Of a stretch of 64,000 nucleotides of DNA, positions 51,689-60,990 are shown piece by piece. The translations under genes were made by a program, and so were the position numbers. This DNA comes from Streptomyces antarcticus (GTDB taxonomy: Bacteria > Actinomycetota > Actinomycetes > Streptomycetales > Streptomycetaceae): assembly GCF_026627255.1 (NCBI RefSeq), contig NZ_JAPNLM010000018.1, positions 62,001 through 126,000 on the forward strand, written 5' to 3'. The stretch's first letter is position 1; the number at the start of each line of letters is the position of its first letter. A model generated the notes under the pieces. The model saw nothing but the letters and a program-made list of their open reading frames with translations. It was not told the DNA's origin and made no database searches.

Positions 51689-52824
51689 AGAAGACCACCG
51701 GAGCCGTCGTCGGTCTCTTCGCCTCCGGCCCGCTACTGCTGGCCGTTCCCATCCTCGCCATCGGTGCCGGTACGGCTTCGGCCTCCTGCTCGACCGGCGA
51801 TGCACAGTCTGTGGATACCGCAGCCGTTGCCTCACAGGTGAAGGCCATCCTGGACGGTGGCGACAAGGGCGCAGTCTCCGTGCCGGGTCTGGATGATCCA
51901 GCCGACCAGGTACCCAACGCCAAGACCATCCAGGCCACAGGCGTCGCGATGCACATTCCGGCCCGGGGCCAGGTCGTGGCCCTGGCAACCGCCCTCCAGG
52001 AGAGCGGCCTTCGGAACTTGACCTACGGCGACCGCGACTCGCTGGGACTGTTCCAGCAGCGGCCGTCGCAGGGATGGGGCACGGCGAACGAGATCCTCGA
52101 TCCGGTCCACTCCTCGACCAAGTTCTACGAGGGGCTGCAGAAGGTCTCCGGCTGGCAATCCCTGTCCGTCACCCAGGCCGCTCAGGCGGTACAGCGGTCA
52201 GGCTTCCCGGAGGCATACGCCAAGTGGGAGCCCCTGGCCACCGCCCTGCAGAAGGCCATCGAACCCCTGCTGTCGAAGACCGGCGGCGCGTCGCCGAGCC
52301 CTTCTCCGTCTGGCTCTGCCGGCACCCCTGCATCCACTACCGCGGGCGGTTGTACGACCGGCGGGGACGGAACCGACTTCGGGACCATCCCGGCAGGCGC
52401 GGTGCCGGCCGGATACAAGATCCCGGCCGATGCTCCGGCGAAGGTCCAGACAGCGATCCGCTGGGCGCTCGGCCAGCTCAACACGGCGTACCAGTGGGGC
52501 GGGAGTTGCACCGACTCTCACGGGCCCGACCCCATGGGCCGGTGCGACTGCTCCTCCCTGATGCAGCAGGCGTACAAGGCCGCCGGGGTCACCTTGACGC
52601 GGACGACATACACACAGGTCAAGGAGGGTAAGGCGGCTTCGGCCGACGCTCTCCAGCCCGGCGACCTCGTCTTCACCGAAGGAACGGCGGACGTCCCTGA
52701 ACACGTCGGCATGTTCATCGGACAGGGGCTGATCATCAACGCCCCACATACCGGTGACGTGGTCCGCATCGCGACTCTCGCGTCCTGGAAATCGCAGATT
52801 CTCGCGGCCCGCCGAGTCGTCTGA
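51685..52824 (+). CDS. secreted cell-wall hydrolase: transglycosylase-like plus NlpC/P60
   Basis: A 379-residue protein with a signal peptide (about residues 1-34, ending GTASAS). The middle region is lysozyme-like (ALQESGLRNL with a candidate catalytic glutamate, GLFQQRPSQGWG). A Ser/Pro linker follows (about 200-222), then an NlpC/P60 domain with catalytic Cys in CDCSSLMQQAY and His in EHVGMFIG. Enzymes of this plan (VirB1/TcpG-like) open the cell wall for conjugation. It is the first large gene of the transfer operon. Confidence 0.88.
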   Translation: MKKTTGAVVGLFASGPLLLAVPILAIGAGTASASCSTGDAQSVDTAAVASQVKAILDGGDKGAVSVPGLDDPADQVPNAKTIQATGVAMHIPARGQVVALATALQESGLRNLTYGDRDSLGLFQQRPSQGWGTANEILDPVHSSTKFYEGLQKVSGWQSLSVTQAAQAVQRSGFPEAYAKWEPLATALQKAIEPLLSKTGGASPSPSPSGSAGTPASTTAGGCTTGGDGTDFGTIPAGAVPAGYKIPADAPAKVQTAIRWALGQLNTAYQWGGSCTDSHGPDPMGRCDCSSLMQQAYKAAGVTLTRTTYTQVKEGKAASADALQPGDLVFTEGTADVPEHVGMFIGQGLIINAPHTGDVVRIATLASWKSQILAARRVV

Positions 52825-52913
52825 CCGGCGCTTCTTCCCTCATCCCCTTCTTCTCGCATCGCCGCTCCGCCCGCTCGGGCTTCAGCGTGCCATGAATCGA
52901 ACTGGAGTTCGTT

Positions 52914-53222
52914 ATGTATCTCGCCGACAAGGTCATCCAGCTCGCCTACGACCCGGGGATCAAGCCGAACGAGGGCGGGCTGCCGGGCCTCGCCGTCCTC
53001 AAGCAGGTGATGGGCTCCGTCAACCTCTTCGGCATCATCGCAGTGGTCGGCGCGCTCGCCGTCAGCGCGGGCGTGTGGGCCTGGGGCCACCACTCCGGCG
53101 GCCATCAGGCCGAGGCCAACGGCAAGAAGGGCGTGCTGGTCAGCGCTGGCGCGGCCCTTCTGCTGGGTGCCGCAAACGGCGTGGTCGCGTTCTTCAGCAC
53201 GCTGGGGACGCAGGTCCACTAA
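52914..53222 (+). CDS. DUF6112-like small membrane protein of the transfer operon
   Basis: A 102-residue protein with two membrane helices (about 34-57 and 76-95) joined by a His/Gly-rich loop (GHHSGGHQAEANGKK). It is like small VirB2/VirB3-type membrane subunits in layout; the DUF6112 label is from memory. ATG 52914 follows GGAG. Its stop overlaps the next start by one base. Confidence 0.75.
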   Translation: MYLADKVIQLAYDPGIKPNEGGLPGLAVLKQVMGSVNLFGIIAVVGALAVSAGVWAWGHHSGGHQAEANGKKGVLVSAGAALLLGAANGVVAFFSTLGTQVH

Positions 53223-53911
53223 TGCCTTCCCACTCCTCGAACCCCGGCGGCGCATCTCGCGTGCGCCGCCGGGCGCTGCTCGGCACTGCCGTTCTGGTGG
53301 TGCTCGTCGCCCTCGCCGGCTTGGCTGCCTACCTCACCCGCGATGGCAGGGGCTCCTCCAAAGCTGAAGCCCCACCCGCGAGTTCGTCTTCTCCTTCCTC
53401 GTCGGCTGCTTCGCCGTCCGGGTCACCCTCGCCGAGGTCACACCATCGCTCCCTCCCGACTCCACCGGACACCCACGATCCGATCGCGTTCGGCAAGGCG
53501 GCTGCAGAGGCGTTGTGGTCCTACGACACCCGCGCGTACTCCCAGGCAGAGCTGCTGACCGCCCTGCACCGGTGGCTGACCACCGAGACCAAGTACGCCG
53601 ACCCCGCCTCGGTCGACGCGGTCGTTCCCTCGCCCGTGCTGTGGAAGGAAATGGCCGCCAACGACCAGTTCGCCACCGCCAAGGTCAACGAGGGTCACTT
53701 CCCGAACTCGTTCACCCAGGCCCTTCAGGCGAATCCCGGAACGATCACACAGGCGTACGTCTACGCCGTGACCGTCTCCGGCAAGCAGTCGATCGCCTGG
53801 AAGGGCTCGTCTGCCGGTGGTGCGGAGAACCGCGTCACCACCCTCGCGGTCCAGTGCCGCCCTTCCCACCCGTGTGCACTGGCCGGCGTCATGCCGTCCG
53901 TCGCGCCGTGA
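53222..53911 (+). CDS. single-pass membrane protein, VirB8/TcpC-like candidate
   Basis: A 229-residue protein: basic N-terminus, one membrane helix (about 19-40), a Ser/Pro spacer (about 50-85), then an outward domain (about 90-229) of mixed strand/helix character ending in paired cysteines (QCRPSHPCALAG). Topology and operon place recall VirB8/TcpC subunits, but the sequence match is not certain. ATG 53222 overlaps the previous stop. Confidence 0.65.
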   Translation: MPSHSSNPGGASRVRRRALLGTAVLVVLVALAGLAAYLTRDGRGSSKAEAPPASSSSPSSSAASPSGSPSPRSHHRSLPTPPDTHDPIAFGKAAAEALWSYDTRAYSQAELLTALHRWLTTETKYADPASVDAVVPSPVLWKEMAANDQFATAKVNEGHFPNSFTQALQANPGTITQAYVYAVTVSGKQSIAWKGSSAGGAENRVTTLAVQCRPSHPCALAGVMPSVAP

Positions 53912-53938
53912 CCACCAATCCAGAAAGGAGGTATCGCC

Positions 53939-55330
53939 ATGGGAGTCTGCGACTTTCCGCTGATGGACAAGGTGTGCGGTGCTGTTGACTTCGCCACCAA
54001 CCCCGCCGGGGCCGTCACCGACGGCATCGGAGCATGGATCGCGAAGTCGGCGGGCGAACTGGCAGCCAGCGCTGCAGACCTCGCTGCGAAGGCCGTCAAC
54101 CAGACCACCGCCATCGATCTCAACGCCGGTTGGTTCCGGGACAACTACGAACTACTGCTTCCCATCGGGCTCGCGCTGACCGTCGGTACGTTCTGCATCC
54201 AGTTGATGTTCGCGGCCTGGCGGCGGGACGAACGCGCCCTGGCTCAGGCAGCCATCGGCACCATGACGGGCATCCTCTTCAGCTTCTGCGCCATCGCCTT
54301 CACGACCGTGGCCATCACCGTGGTCGACGCCCTGTCCGACGGCCTGTTCAAAGCAGCCAACAGCTCAGTCGACGATGCGATCCGCCGTGTGGTGAAGGTC
54401 AACGAACTGGGGGCGATGTACGGCCTCGGCTGGGGAGTCCCAGCTCTGGTCGCCCTAGGATGCGCGATCGGCGCGTTCATGTACTGGGGCGTCATGGTCG
54501 CTCGTAAGGTCGGCGTCCTGGTCCTGGTCGCCCTCGCTGTCTTCGCCGGAGCCGGTGGAGGCTGGGAGGTCGCCAAGCGGTGGCGGCGCGGCTGGATCGA
54601 GGCCACCGCCACGCTGGTCGTCTCGAAACTCCTGATGACCGTGGTCTTCCTCATCGGCGTCTCGGCGATGGGCAAGTCGGATGCCCACGACGGCATGGCC
54701 GCGCTGTCCGACGCGATGGCAGGCATCGTCGTGATGGTGCTGGTCCTGCTGTGCCCTTACGCCACATACAAGTTCGTCCACTGGGCCAGCGACGGCGGAG
54801 GCCACGACGACCTGCACCGCACCGGCGTCGCTGGCATGGCGGTCGCCGCAGGGGCTGCGAAGACCGCGGGCAGTCTGGCGATGCAGGCCAGCACCGGCAC
54901 GCCTGCACCGCAGGGACCGAGCCAGGTCCCCGGCGCGGGCAGCGACGGTGTCGCCTCCGGCATCAGCCCCTCCGGCGGCAACCTCAGCAAGGAGGGCATC
55001 GACGGCGGACCGTCCAAGCCGCAAACCAGCTTCCGGTACGGCGAAGACTCGAACGCTTCCGGTGACAAGGGTCGAGCCCTGATCCAGCGCCCCGGTATCC
55101 CGCCGCTCATCACCCGATCCGGCGAGGGCGAATCGGGAGGTTCCGAAGGAGACTCCGCGGGTGGCCAGTTCGCTGCCGCTTCGGCTGCGGGCAGCAGCGT
55201 GACCCGCGCTGGTACCGCGCCGCCGGCAGGTTCTGCAGCACCGCCGCCGTCCTCCACAGGGCCGTCGGCAACCGGCTCTCCGACGCCGACGAACTGGATC
55301 TATCCCAGCCAGCCGCCGTCGGGTTCCTGA
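53939..55330 (+). CDS. polytopic membrane protein, TrbL/VirB6-like
   Basis: A 463-residue protein with an N-terminal amphipathic region, six or so membrane helices between about residues 65 and 285, and a long Gly/Ser/Pro-rich cytoplasmic or surface tail (300-463). VirB6/TrbL proteins form the inner-membrane channel of type IV secretion systems and share this plan. ATG 53939 follows a near-perfect AAAGGAGG. Confidence 0.75.
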   Translation: MGVCDFPLMDKVCGAVDFATNPAGAVTDGIGAWIAKSAGELAASAADLAAKAVNQTTAIDLNAGWFRDNYELLLPIGLALTVGTFCIQLMFAAWRRDERALAQAAIGTMTGILFSFCAIAFTTVAITVVDALSDGLFKAANSSVDDAIRRVVKVNELGAMYGLGWGVPALVALGCAIGAFMYWGVMVARKVGVLVLVALAVFAGAGGGWEVAKRWRRGWIEATATLVVSKLLMTVVFLIGVSAMGKSDAHDGMAALSDAMAGIVVMVLVLLCPYATYKFVHWASDGGGHDDLHRTGVAGMAVAAGAAKTAGSLAMQASTGTPAPQGPSQVPGAGSDGVASGISPSGGNLSKEGIDGGPSKPQTSFRYGEDSNASGDKGRALIQRPGIPPLITRSGEGESGGSEGDSAGGQFAAASAAGSSVTRAGTAPPAGSAAPPPSSTGPSATGSPTPTNWIYPSQPPSGS

Positions 55331-55472
55331 CCCCTCACATCCGGGGGCGGGCTGCGCCCGCAGCCCGCCCCCACGCCCCGCACCACCGATCACCAGAAAC
55401 GGAGCCCTGCCATGACCTCCAGAAGAGCGCCGCGCGCCCCGCCCCCGCCCGCTCCCACCGTCTGGAATCACC

Positions 55473-56945
55473 ATGTCCGACAAGCCCCAGGCCGAAGCCA
55501 CCACGGCCAGCGTCAAATTTCCGCACCGCTCGCGGCGCGGCATCCTGCTCGGCCTGACCGCCTCGCAACTGATCGTCGTCAGCCTCACCGGCCTTCTTCT
55601 GCTCGCCGTGATCCTCACCCGCGGCGTGGTCGGCGCCCTCGAACTCATTCCGGTCTGGGCCGCCATCGCCCTCCTCGTCTTCGTCCGCTACCGAGGCCGC
55701 GCCCTGGCCGACTGGGCTCCGATCGTCACCCGGTACGTCCTGCGCCGAATGCGGGGCCAGTTGATCTGGCTCACCCGGCCTTCCCGGCGCCCGGTCCGCG
55801 AAGGACTCCTCCACCTGCCCGGTACCGCCGCCAGCCTGCGCGTGGTCACCGCACCCGACCGCCGGTACGGCGCGGTCCACAACCCCCACACCGGCACGCT
55901 GACCGCCGTCGTCAAGGTGTCCTCCCGCGCCTACGCGCTGCTCGACCCGGGCACCCAGAACGCCAACGTCAACGGCTGGGGGCGTGCCATAGCCGCGCTG
56001 GCCCGTACCGGTCAGGTCGCCCGGATCCAGGTGATCGAGCGCACCGTCCCGGACTCTGGTGACGCGCTGCGCCGGTACTGGGAGGAGCACGGCCAGCCCC
56101 ATGCTCCCGTAGCAGGTGCGATCTACAGCGAGCTGATCCAGAGCGCCGGCCCGGCGGCGGCACCGCACGAGGCTTACGTCGCGGTGTCCCTGGACGCCAA
56201 GGCCGCACGGCGGCTGATCAATCAGGCCGGTGGCGGCCTCACCGGGTCCTTCAGCGTCCTGGCGCAACTGACCTCGACCTTCGATCAGGCCGCGCGAACC
56301 GCCGGGCTCAACCCCACTGGCTGGCTCACCGCCCGCGAGATCGCGGCCGTCGTGCGAACCGCGTATGACCCCAAGGCCCTTGCACCGCTCGACCGTTGGT
56401 CTACCGCAGGACGCCCCGAGGCTGAGCCCGCTGCTGCCGGTCCGGTCGTGGTCGTCGAGAAGTCGGATCACATCATGACTGACTCGGCCGTCCACGCCAC
56501 GTACTGGGTGGAGAACTGGCCCCGCACCGAAACCAGCGCGGGCTTCCTGCACCAGCTCCTGTTCACCGCCGGGGTCCGGCGCACGCTGTCGCTGTCGTAC
56601 GAGCCGAAGGGACTGGACGCCGCCCTGCGCGACGTGCAGCGCAAGAAGTCCAGCGTGATCGCCGACGCCGCCGAGCGAGCCCGGCGGGGCCAGGTCGATT
56701 CCGAGGCGGACTCGATCGAGTACCAGGACATCAAGTCCCGAGAGCGTCAGCTCATCGCGGGCCACGCGGATGTCGCCCTGACCGGCCTACTGACCGTTTC
56801 GGCGGACTCGGAGGAGGAACTCCGCTCCGCCTGCGCCGTCGTAGAGACCGCCGCCGTCGGTGCCCAGCTCGACCTCCGGCCACTCACCTGGCAGCAGGCC
56901 GAAGCGTTCACCGTCGCCGCCATGCCGCTCGGCCTCGCCGCCTGA
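55473..56945 (+). CDS. SCO6880-like conjugation protein (PrgI/TcpE-type N-terminus)
   Basis: A 490-residue protein with a PrgI-like start: KFPHRSRRGILLGLTASQL, two membrane helices (about 25-70), then a large soluble domain including VTAPDRRYGAVHNPHTGTLTA in part and YEPKGLDAALRDVQRKKS. These proteins come just before the VirB4-type ATPase on actinobacterial conjugative elements and probably link it to the membrane. The SCO6880 label is from memory. Confidence 0.8.
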   Translation: MSDKPQAEATTASVKFPHRSRRGILLGLTASQLIVVSLTGLLLLAVILTRGVVGALELIPVWAAIALLVFVRYRGRALADWAPIVTRYVLRRMRGQLIWLTRPSRRPVREGLLHLPGTAASLRVVTAPDRRYGAVHNPHTGTLTAVVKVSSRAYALLDPGTQNANVNGWGRAIAALARTGQVARIQVIERTVPDSGDALRRYWEEHGQPHAPVAGAIYSELIQSAGPAAAPHEAYVAVSLDAKAARRLINQAGGGLTGSFSVLAQLTSTFDQAARTAGLNPTGWLTAREIAAVVRTAYDPKALAPLDRWSTAGRPEAEPAAAGPVVVVEKSDHIMTDSAVHATYWVENWPRTETSAGFLHQLLFTAGVRRTLSLSYEPKGLDAALRDVQRKKSSVIADAAERARRGQVDSEADSIEYQDIKSRERQLIAGHADVALTGLLTVSADSEEELRSACAVVETAAVGAQLDLRPLTWQQAEAFTVAAMPLGLAA

Positions 56946-56979
56946 TGCCGGCCCTCCTTCCCCCCGAAAGAGCACCCCC

Positions 56980-57432
56980 ATGTCCCGCACCGCTAGCCCG
57001 ACCGCGCAGGACTTCGTGCCCTTCGCCACCGCCGCGCTCGACTTCCACCGAGCGCTCAACATTCCGGGTGGTCCCCTAGTCACCACGCGCGCGGAGCTGG
57101 ACGCCCTGCACGCCCATCTTGTCTCGCTGCACGGCCTGCTCGATGCGCATGCCGCCCGCACCGGCCAGCTCGTGCCGGTCGAAGGAGACCAGCTCCGCGC
57201 CACCCGCACCCGGATCTGGCAGGCCGCCGACCACGTCCACGCCGCGTACCACGCGGCACCCCGCCCGGACTCCGGCGAGGTGCCCGAACGCGAGGCGTGC
57301 CAGGCGGGCCTGCCCGAGGGCGCGCCGGAGCTGACCATCTGCCAGCGCCACCAGCGCACCGCGCACCTGGTGCGCCGCCGCACCACCCCGGCCGACCTGC
57401 ACGCGCCGTTCACGGGTCTCGTCCGCCGCTGA
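56980..57432 (+). CDS. small protein of the transfer operon (DUF6238-like)
   Basis: A 150-residue, helical, soluble protein: ASPTAQDFVPFATAALDFHR, then LDALHAHLVSLHGLLDAH and a Cys/His pair in CQAGLPEGAPELTICQRHQ. The DUF6238 label is from memory. It lies between the SCO6880-like and VirB4-like genes with short gaps. Its role is unknown. Confidence 0.65.
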   Translation: MSRTASPTAQDFVPFATAALDFHRALNIPGGPLVTTRAELDALHAHLVSLHGLLDAHAARTGQLVPVEGDQLRATRTRIWQAADHVHAAYHAAPRPDSGEVPEREACQAGLPEGAPELTICQRHQRTAHLVRRRTTPADLHAPFTGLVRR

Positions 57433-57458
57433 CCCGCCTTCCGTCTGGAGAAACGTTC

Positions 57459-58964
57459 ATGCCCCGCACCCGCGCCAGCGCCTCCCACCTGTTCGTCCCC
57501 CGCAAAGCGTCACGCGCCGAGCAGCGTGCCGCCCGCGCAGGTTTCGCCGAGGCCCGCCGCCAGGCCCGCCTCGCCGGAGCCTCACCGAAGCACCGCGCCG
57601 AGGAACACCTCGACCCGGAACTGCGGCCGACCTACCCGCCGTCCGGACGCCCCGGCTCCTCCTCGGCCCGGGGCGGCAAGCTCAACCTCCCCTCCCACCG
57701 CATGACCACCGCCACCGTCAGCGGCGCCTATCCGTTTCTCGCAGAGGGCGGCCTGGGCGCCGAAGGGATCTTCATCGGACGGGACGTACACGCGGAGGCG
57801 GCGTTCTGCTACGACCCGTTCTCGCTGTACAGCAGCGGGCGGATCGAGGGCTTCACGAATCCGAACGCCGTCTTGGCCGGGATCATCGGCATGGGCAAGT
57901 CCGCGCTGGCCAAGTCGATAGCTACCCGAGCGATTGCCCATGGCTACCGGGTCTATGTTCCCTGCGATCCCAAGGGAGAGTGGACGGCCGTCGCGCAGGC
58001 CCTCGGCGGCTACAGCATCGCGCTGGGACCAGGGCTTCCGGGTCGACTGAACCCGCTTGATGCTCCGGCCCGGCCCGCTTCGGTGAGCGAGGGCGACTGG
58101 TCGACCGAGGTTCGAAAGCGCCGCCTCCTTCTCCTGGCGGGCCTGGCGCGCACCGTGCTGAAGCGCGATCTCCTGCCGATGGAGCACACCGCCCTGGACC
58201 TTGCTCTCGACCTGGTCGTCGCCGAGGCCGACGCCTGTGGCACGGTGCCGCTGCTCGGCGAGATCGCACATGCCCTCGGTTCGCCCGAGCGCCTCGACCG
58301 TGCCCTCGGCGACCAGGTCGGACACATGGGGCCCGCTGCACAGGACCTCGCGCATGCGCTTCGCCGGCTGGTGCACGGCGACCTGAGCGGAATGTTCGAC
58401 GCTCCCTCGACGGTGGCCTTCGACCCGACCACCCCGATGCTGTCCATCGACCTCTCCCGTCTCGGCGGGTCCGGTGACGACACCGCCTTGGTGCTGGCGA
58501 TGACCTGCGCTTCGGCATGGATGGAATCCGCGCTCGCCGACCCGGACGGGGGCAGGCGCTGGGTGATCTACGACGAGGCGTGGCGGGTGATGCGGCACGT
58601 CGGTCTGCTGGAACGCATGCAGTCGCAGTGGAAGCTCTCTCGCGGACTCGGCATCGCGAACTTGATGGTTATCCACCGCCTCAGCGACCTGCTCAGCGCA
58701 GGCGATGCTGGCTCGCGCGGCCGAGTGCTGGCCGAGGGCCTGTTGGCCGACTGCTCCACCCGCATCATCTACCGCCAGGAACCAGACCAGCTCGCTGCTG
58801 CGGCTTCCCTGCTCGGCCTGACCGGCGTAGAGACCCAGGCCGTGTCTGCCCTGACCAAGGGCCGGGGCCTGTGGAAGGTCGCGGGCCGGAGCTTCATCAC
58901 CCAGCACATCCTGCACCCCGCCGAGCGAGAGCTGTTCGACACCGACGCCCGAATGTCGGCCTAG
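57459..58964 (+). CDS. VirB4-like conjugation ATPase
   Basis: A 501-residue ATPase. After a basic N-terminus (MPRTRASASHLFVPRKASRA) comes Walker A GIIGMGKSALAKS, then VPCDPKGEW, Walker B RRWVIYDEAWRVM, and LSRGLGIANLMVIHRLSDL, all typical of the VirB4/TraC C-terminal ATPase domain. The usual large VirB4 N-terminal domain is short here and may be supplied by the SCO6880-like protein. ATG 57459 follows TGGAG. It powers substrate transfer or pilus-like assembly. Confidence 0.88.
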   Translation: MPRTRASASHLFVPRKASRAEQRAARAGFAEARRQARLAGASPKHRAEEHLDPELRPTYPPSGRPGSSSARGGKLNLPSHRMTTATVSGAYPFLAEGGLGAEGIFIGRDVHAEAAFCYDPFSLYSSGRIEGFTNPNAVLAGIIGMGKSALAKSIATRAIAHGYRVYVPCDPKGEWTAVAQALGGYSIALGPGLPGRLNPLDAPARPASVSEGDWSTEVRKRRLLLLAGLARTVLKRDLLPMEHTALDLALDLVVAEADACGTVPLLGEIAHALGSPERLDRALGDQVGHMGPAAQDLAHALRRLVHGDLSGMFDAPSTVAFDPTTPMLSIDLSRLGGSGDDTALVLAMTCASAWMESALADPDGGRRWVIYDEAWRVMRHVGLLERMQSQWKLSRGLGIANLMVIHRLSDLLSAGDAGSRGRVLAEGLLADCSTRIIYRQEPDQLAAAASLLGLTGVETQAVSALTKGRGLWKVAGRSFITQHILHPAERELFDTDARMSA

Positions 58965-58997
58965 CTCAACTACCGCACTGAACAAGGGAGTTGAGCC

Positions 58998-59468
58998 GTG
59001 TCGTTAACCGTACCGCGACCAGACCACCGAGTCCACGGGGGAGGTGCCGCCTCGGGCGCGAGTCCACGCACCATCGCACCGACTGGTGGCTGGGTCGACC
59101 GCCTTGCTGCCGCCCGTCCCGAGGAGTTCGCCGAGCTGTTCCACGAGGCGCTCACGGACGACTTCGGGGCGGTGGCCCGGCTGCACCAGATGCTCGAAAC
59201 CGCCTCGGAATGGTGCCGCGCCCACGGAGCCCGTGGCAGCGCCTCCGAATTGGACGCCCTGACCGACCGCCTAACCGATCTCGGCGACGAGCTGCACCTC
59301 GTGGGGGAGGGCCTGGGCCACGAGATCCACTCCCGCTCGCACCGCGCGGCAGCGGCGGCTCGCATCTCCCCGGCCGTGGCGGTCAGCGGGCCTTCCGTCG
59401 GCCAGCAGACCCAGGCTCCTGCACCCATCCCACCCTCCGCCGTCCGCTCACTGCCGCGCTCGCGGTGA
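58998..59468 (+). CDS. hypothetical protein of the transfer region
   Basis: A 156-residue protein: a disordered N-terminus, a helical core (about 33-115, DRLAAARPEEFAELFHEALT, then LDALTDRLTDLGDELHLVGE) and a Pro/Ala tail. GTG 58998 lies seven bases after AAGGGAG. No family recognised; probably co-transcribed with the VirB4-like gene. Confidence 0.7.
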   Translation: MSLTVPRPDHRVHGGGAASGASPRTIAPTGGWVDRLAAARPEEFAELFHEALTDDFGAVARLHQMLETASEWCRAHGARGSASELDALTDRLTDLGDELHLVGEGLGHEIHSRSHRAAAAARISPAVAVSGPSVGQQTQAPAPIPPSAVRSLPRSR

Positions 59469-59495
59469 GCAAAGGCACAAGAACAAGGACCCATC

Positions 59496-60185
59496 GTGCC
59501 CGAAATTCCCGCACTCCATGAAGACCAGCCAGCATCGACCGCCGATCACCTGGCGTGGCGGCAGCATGTCCCGGCCCTAGCTGCTGCCGCCACCGGCATC
59601 GGTCAGGCGTCCGACGCCTGGGATGCAGTCTCGGACTCCTTCTGCGGAACCGACAACTGGCCCATCGACGAGAAGGGCTATGCGGACGGGAAGGTGAAGC
59701 GTGACGCCGAGGCGTGGAGGCACGTTGAGGTCTTCCTCGCCCACGGCCCCGAGGTACTGGCCGGTGTCCGCGCCGCCGCCAGCGGTGCCGATTACGTCGA
59801 GGGGCCGATCAGCGAGGACCTCCGGCGGCTACGCGGCATCGACACCAGCCTGGAACGAGCAGGCCAGATCCGGCACGAGTGGGACCAGGTCTTGGCGCTC
59901 ATGGACGCCTCACAACCCGGTTCGCGAGAGATGTACGCGAGCCGGGCGGAGGAAATCCGCAATTCCGAAGGCTGGCACTACGCCGACGAGTTGTCATACC
60001 AAGGGCCGGCGCTCGCGCGGGCTGGCGACTACTTGGCCAACCGGGTGGACACAGATCAGCCTCCGCAGGCTGAACGTGCCCAGGTAGCGCTCGCGCGGTC
60101 CACACCAGGCAACTGCGGGACTCCCCCTGCTTCGCCTCCTGCACCGCCCGCGTCGAACCCGGCGGCCCCGCGTCGTTCCCGCTGA
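59496..60185 (+). CDS. hypothetical protein of the transfer region
   Basis: A 229-residue, acidic, mainly helical protein (LAWRQHVPALAAAATGIGQA, then WDAVSDSFCGTDNWPIDEKG) with a proline-rich tail from about 200. GTG 59496 lies 27 bases after the previous stop. No family recognised. Confidence 0.7.
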   Translation: MPEIPALHEDQPASTADHLAWRQHVPALAAAATGIGQASDAWDAVSDSFCGTDNWPIDEKGYADGKVKRDAEAWRHVEVFLAHGPEVLAGVRAAASGADYVEGPISEDLRRLRGIDTSLERAGQIRHEWDQVLALMDASQPGSREMYASRAEEIRNSEGWHYADELSYQGPALARAGDYLANRVDTDQPPQAERAQVALARSTPGNCGTPPASPPAPPASNPAAPRRSR

Positions 60186-60320
60186 CGCCTCTAGCACTGA
60201 TTCTTGGCGGTACCAAACCGGTCATTCGCCGGATCCTCATGGAACGCCGCTACCCCCATCGCCCCAGCGCCTGCGGCTCGCGTCGTCGGCTGCTGGGGCA
60301 CCCCGCCATGGAGAAGCCTC

Positions 60321-60893
60321 ATGCACCCCGACCAGTCCTCCCTCCGACGGGAGGTCGCCGCCGTAACCGCTCGCACCAGCACTCCTCCTCTGCACTCCAC
60401 TGCCAGCGCCCCGGAACGGGAGCACGGGTACGGGCACCTCACCGCTCCCCTTCGGCAGCGTGGCCTGGAGTGCACCGTCGAGTACGGCCTCAGCGACTAC
60501 ATCGTCCACGTCGCGCTCCCTGACGGCAGTTCGTTGATCGTCTCGCCACCCCAGGAGCCGTCGACCGACCATCCACCCGGACATCCCGAGAGCTGGCTGG
60601 TGACCCGCGGGCATCCCAACGACTCCACACTCCACGAAGTGATCTACGACTCGGAGCCAGCCGGTCCCCACGCACGGCACGGCGGCAGTGTCCCGAAGAT
60701 GCTCGCCGCCGTCGACGCGCGTCTTGATCAGCTCGACGTCCCTCCACGGCCGGGCTCTGCCTCGCCGCGCGTGACTGCTGCCCTCGCGCTCTCGCCGACC
60801 GCTCAGCGCACGAGCCCAGCACCACTGCCAGCCGCTTCGGCCGTGCGCCCCGCGCTGCCGGCCGCCCGTCCCCCGTCCGTACCCGGTCGCTGA
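60321..60893 (+). CDS. hypothetical protein of the transfer region
   Basis: A 190-residue protein with a mixed strand/helix core (about 40-140: YIVHVALPDGSSLIVSPPQE, SWLVTRGHPND, LHEVIYDSEP) and a Pro/Ala-rich tail. ATG 60321 follows GGAGAAG. The core looks like a small alpha/beta domain. No family recognised. Confidence 0.65.
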   Translation: MHPDQSSLRREVAAVTARTSTPPLHSTASAPEREHGYGHLTAPLRQRGLECTVEYGLSDYIVHVALPDGSSLIVSPPQEPSTDHPPGHPESWLVTRGHPNDSTLHEVIYDSEPAGPHARHGGSVPKMLAAVDARLDQLDVPPRPGSASPRVTAALALSPTAQRTSPAPLPAASAVRPALPAARPPSVPGR

Positions 60894-60990
60894 CCGCTTC
60901 CCGCCTTGGAGTGCGCCTTGTCCCGCACCAGCAGAACCATCCCGGCCCTCGACCGCCTCTGCCCCCGAGCTTGCACCGGATGGATCAGCA

